A stretch of DNA of 5,885 nt, from positions 1 to 5,885 of the forward strand of contig JAJRBP010000151.1 in assembly GCA_028679405.1 (NCBI GenBank), given 5' to 3'. Below the pieces are notes generated by a model, which ran no database searches, had not been told where the DNA came from, and worked only from the letters and a program-made list of their open reading frames with translations. Every line of letters begins with the position of its first letter. The stretch's first letter is position 1. The position numbers and the translations under genes were made by a program. Below are positions 4,773-5,885 of this stretch, in pieces. Source of the DNA: Methanoregulaceae archaeon (lineage in GTDB: Archaea; Halobacteriota; Methanomicrobia; Methanomicrobiales; Methanospirillaceae).

Positions 4773-5818
4773 GCATCATTACATACGGGGTATATATCCC
4801 GCGGTTCCGGATCAAGGTCGAGGAGATAGCCCGGGTATGGGGGGCGAACCCGGACGATATCTCGGGAGGGCTCGGTGTATACGAGAAGTCCGTCCCCGAC
4901 CTCGACGAGGATGCCGCAACGATAGCAGTAGAGGCGGCGCGGAATGCGCTTGCCCGAAGACCGATCGATCCGGAAGGGATTGGGGCGGTGTATGTCGGGA
5001 GCGAATCGCATCCCTATGCGGTAAAACCGACAGCCTGTACTGTCGGGGAAGCCATCGGTGCAACCCCGGGAATGACTGCGGCGGACCTCGAGTTTGCCTG
5101 TAAGGCAGGGACCGCTGGGATCCAGATGTGTATGGGACTTGTCCAGAGCGGTATGATCCGGTATGGACTGGCAATCGGATCTGATGTCGCCCAGGGCGCC
5201 CCGAGCGATGCCCTGGAATACACCGCTGCAGCTGGCGGCGCCGCATACCTCATCGGGAGGGAGGATCCCATCGCGACCATCCACAAGACCTGCTCGTTCA
5301 CCACGGACACGCCCGATTTCTGGAGGCGCGAAGGGCAGGGCTACCCGAGGCATGGCGGCAGGTTCACCGGAGAACCGGGGTACTTCAAGCATATCGAAGG
5401 TGCGGTGAAGATCATCTTTGGGGAGACCGGCAAGGGGCCGGAAGATTACGAGTATGCGGTCTTCCACCAGCCGAACGCGAAGTTCCCCCAGCGGGTTGCC
5501 AGGAACCTTGGTTTTAAGGAAGCCCAGATCAAGCCCGGACTTGTCGTCCCGAGGCTGGGAAACACCTACAGCGGATCCTCGATGATCGGCCTTGCTGCCA
5601 CCCTCGATGTCGCGAAGGCCGGGGACCGGATCTTTGTCGCATCGTTCGGTTCGGGAGCCGGGAGCGACACCTTCGATATCGAGGTCACCAGCGCGATAGA
5701 ATCATCTGAATTCCGGAGAGACGCTGCGCCATCGGTGGGAACCCTCCTGAAAAATCCCATTTATATGCAATATGCCCAGTATGCCAGGCACAAAGGAAAG
5801 ATCGTGATGCAGAAATGA
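4766..5818 (+). CDS. mvaS: Hydroxymethylglutaryl-CoA synthase (archaeal type)
   Basis: This 350-residue protein has the usual length of the archaeal enzyme. It condenses acetyl-CoA with acetoacetyl-CoA to HMG-CoA, the second step of the mevalonate route to archaeal lipids. The start [22 protein letters not shown] is typical. The catalytic triad is visible: Glu80 in [14 protein letters not shown], nucleophilic Cys112 in [10 protein letters not shown], and His234 in [30 protein letters not shown] (265-281) and [13 protein letters not shown] (291-303) complete the thiolase-fold CoA site. A weak GAGG ribosome binding site (4754-4757) lies 8 nt before the ATG. The gene overlaps the upstream regulator by 7 nt and the downstream thiolase by 4 nt (ATGA). 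In methanogens this enzyme is known to form a complex with thiolase and a DUF35 zinc-ribbon/OB protein that channels acetoacetyl-CoA, so a DUF35 gene is expected after the thiolase. No key residue is missing. Confidence 0.96.
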   Translation: MVGIITYGVYIPRFRIKVEEIARVWGANPDDISGGLGVYEKSVPDLDEDAATIAVEAARNALARRPIDPEGIGAVYVGSESHPYAVKPTACTVGEAIGATPGMTAADLEFACKAGTAGIQMCMGLVQSGMIRYGLAIGSDVAQGAPSDALEYTAAAGGAAYLIGREDPIATIHKTCSFTTDTPDFWRREGQGYPRHGGRFTGEPGYFKHIEGAVKIIFGETGKGPEDYEYAVFHQPNAKFPQRVARNLGFKEAQIKPGLVVPRLGNTYSGSSMIGLAATLDVAKAGDRIFVASFGSGAGSDTFDIEVTSAIESSEFRRDAAPSVGTLLKNPIYMQYAQYARHKGKIVMQK

Positions 5819-5885
5819 GAGACGTGGCAGTGATCGGTGTCGGATGCACGACATTCGGCGAGAAATGGGAAACATCGTTCCGTGA
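5815..5885 (+). CDS. Acetyl-CoA acetyltransferase / thiolase, 5' end only
   Basis: The ATG at 5815 overlaps the HMG-CoA synthase stop (ATGA). The 23 visible codons read [20 protein letters not shown]..., the typical N-terminus of archaeal thiolases (V.VIGVG.T.FGE) of the SCP-x/acetoacetyl-CoA thiolase group. It would form acetoacetyl-CoA from two acetyl-CoA and pass it to the HMG-CoA synthase encoded just before it. Catalytic residues lie beyond the window, so the call rests on the N-terminal motif plus the conserved archaeal gene order. Confidence 0.85.
   Translation, partial: MRDVAVIGVGCTTFGEKWETSFR

Noticed and set aside
4745..5467. 240-codon open frame on the - strand opposite HMG-CoA synthase
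   Set aside because: It is antisense to a gene with an intact catalytic triad, and its translation shows no domain.
1..5885. CRISPR array, insertion sequence, tRNA or phage genes
   Set aside because: No spaced repeats, transposase-like frames, terminal inverted repeats or cloverleaf sequences were seen. Nearly all sequence is accounted for by housekeeping operons.

Overview
The window looks like chromosomal DNA of a methanogenic euryarchaeon, most likely Methanomicrobia and perhaps Methanomicrobiales. The evidence is a euryarchaeal RPA with a zinc finger beside its RPA-associated partner, an archaeal CTP-dependent riboflavin kinase carrying its own helix-turn-helix, and an archaeal-type HMG-CoA synthase overlapping a thiolase. 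AT-rich TATA-like boxes sit about 25 nt from start codons, and genes are tightly packed with short overlaps at fairly high G+C. The order-level assignment is inference. I saw no mobile element, CRISPR array, tRNA or rRNA.

Layout. Positions 2-277 (+) hold the 3' end of a cysteine-rich metal-binding small protein. It abuts, with no gap, a convergent small DUF1858/CxxC redox-type gene (278-469, -). Positions 470-585 form a divergent promoter region with a hairpin covering the likely ribosome binding site of the next gene. Positions 586-2408 (+) form a single-stranded-DNA-binding operon: RPA, then an RPA-associated OB-fold protein, overlapping by GTGA. Positions 2409-2619 are non-coding, with oligo-T terminators facing each other. 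Positions 2620-3955 (-) form a riboflavin operon transcribed ribK then ribB, overlapping by 8 nt. Positions 3956-4061 form a second divergent promoter region with two TATA boxes and an imperfect 26-bp palindrome over the ribK promoter. Positions 4062-5885 (+) form an isoprenoid operon: XRE/Cro-type regulator, HMG-CoA synthase and the first 23 codons of a thiolase, all overlapping.

How the genes work together. RPA and its partner protect single-stranded DNA in replication and repair. RibB makes 3,4-dihydroxy-2-butanone 4-phosphate from ribulose 5-phosphate, and RibK phosphorylates riboflavin to FMN with CTP and probably also represses the locus. Thiolase and HMG-CoA synthase supply HMG-CoA for mevalonate and archaeal ether lipids, with a co-transcribed regulator as the obvious candidate controller.

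Most of the window is well-known archaeal housekeeping. The points worth a second look are the palindrome at the ribK promoter, a Gln in place of a metal-binding His in RibB, the hairpin over the RPA ribosome binding site, and the uncharacterised regulator at the head of the mevalonate operon. I found no wholly new system.
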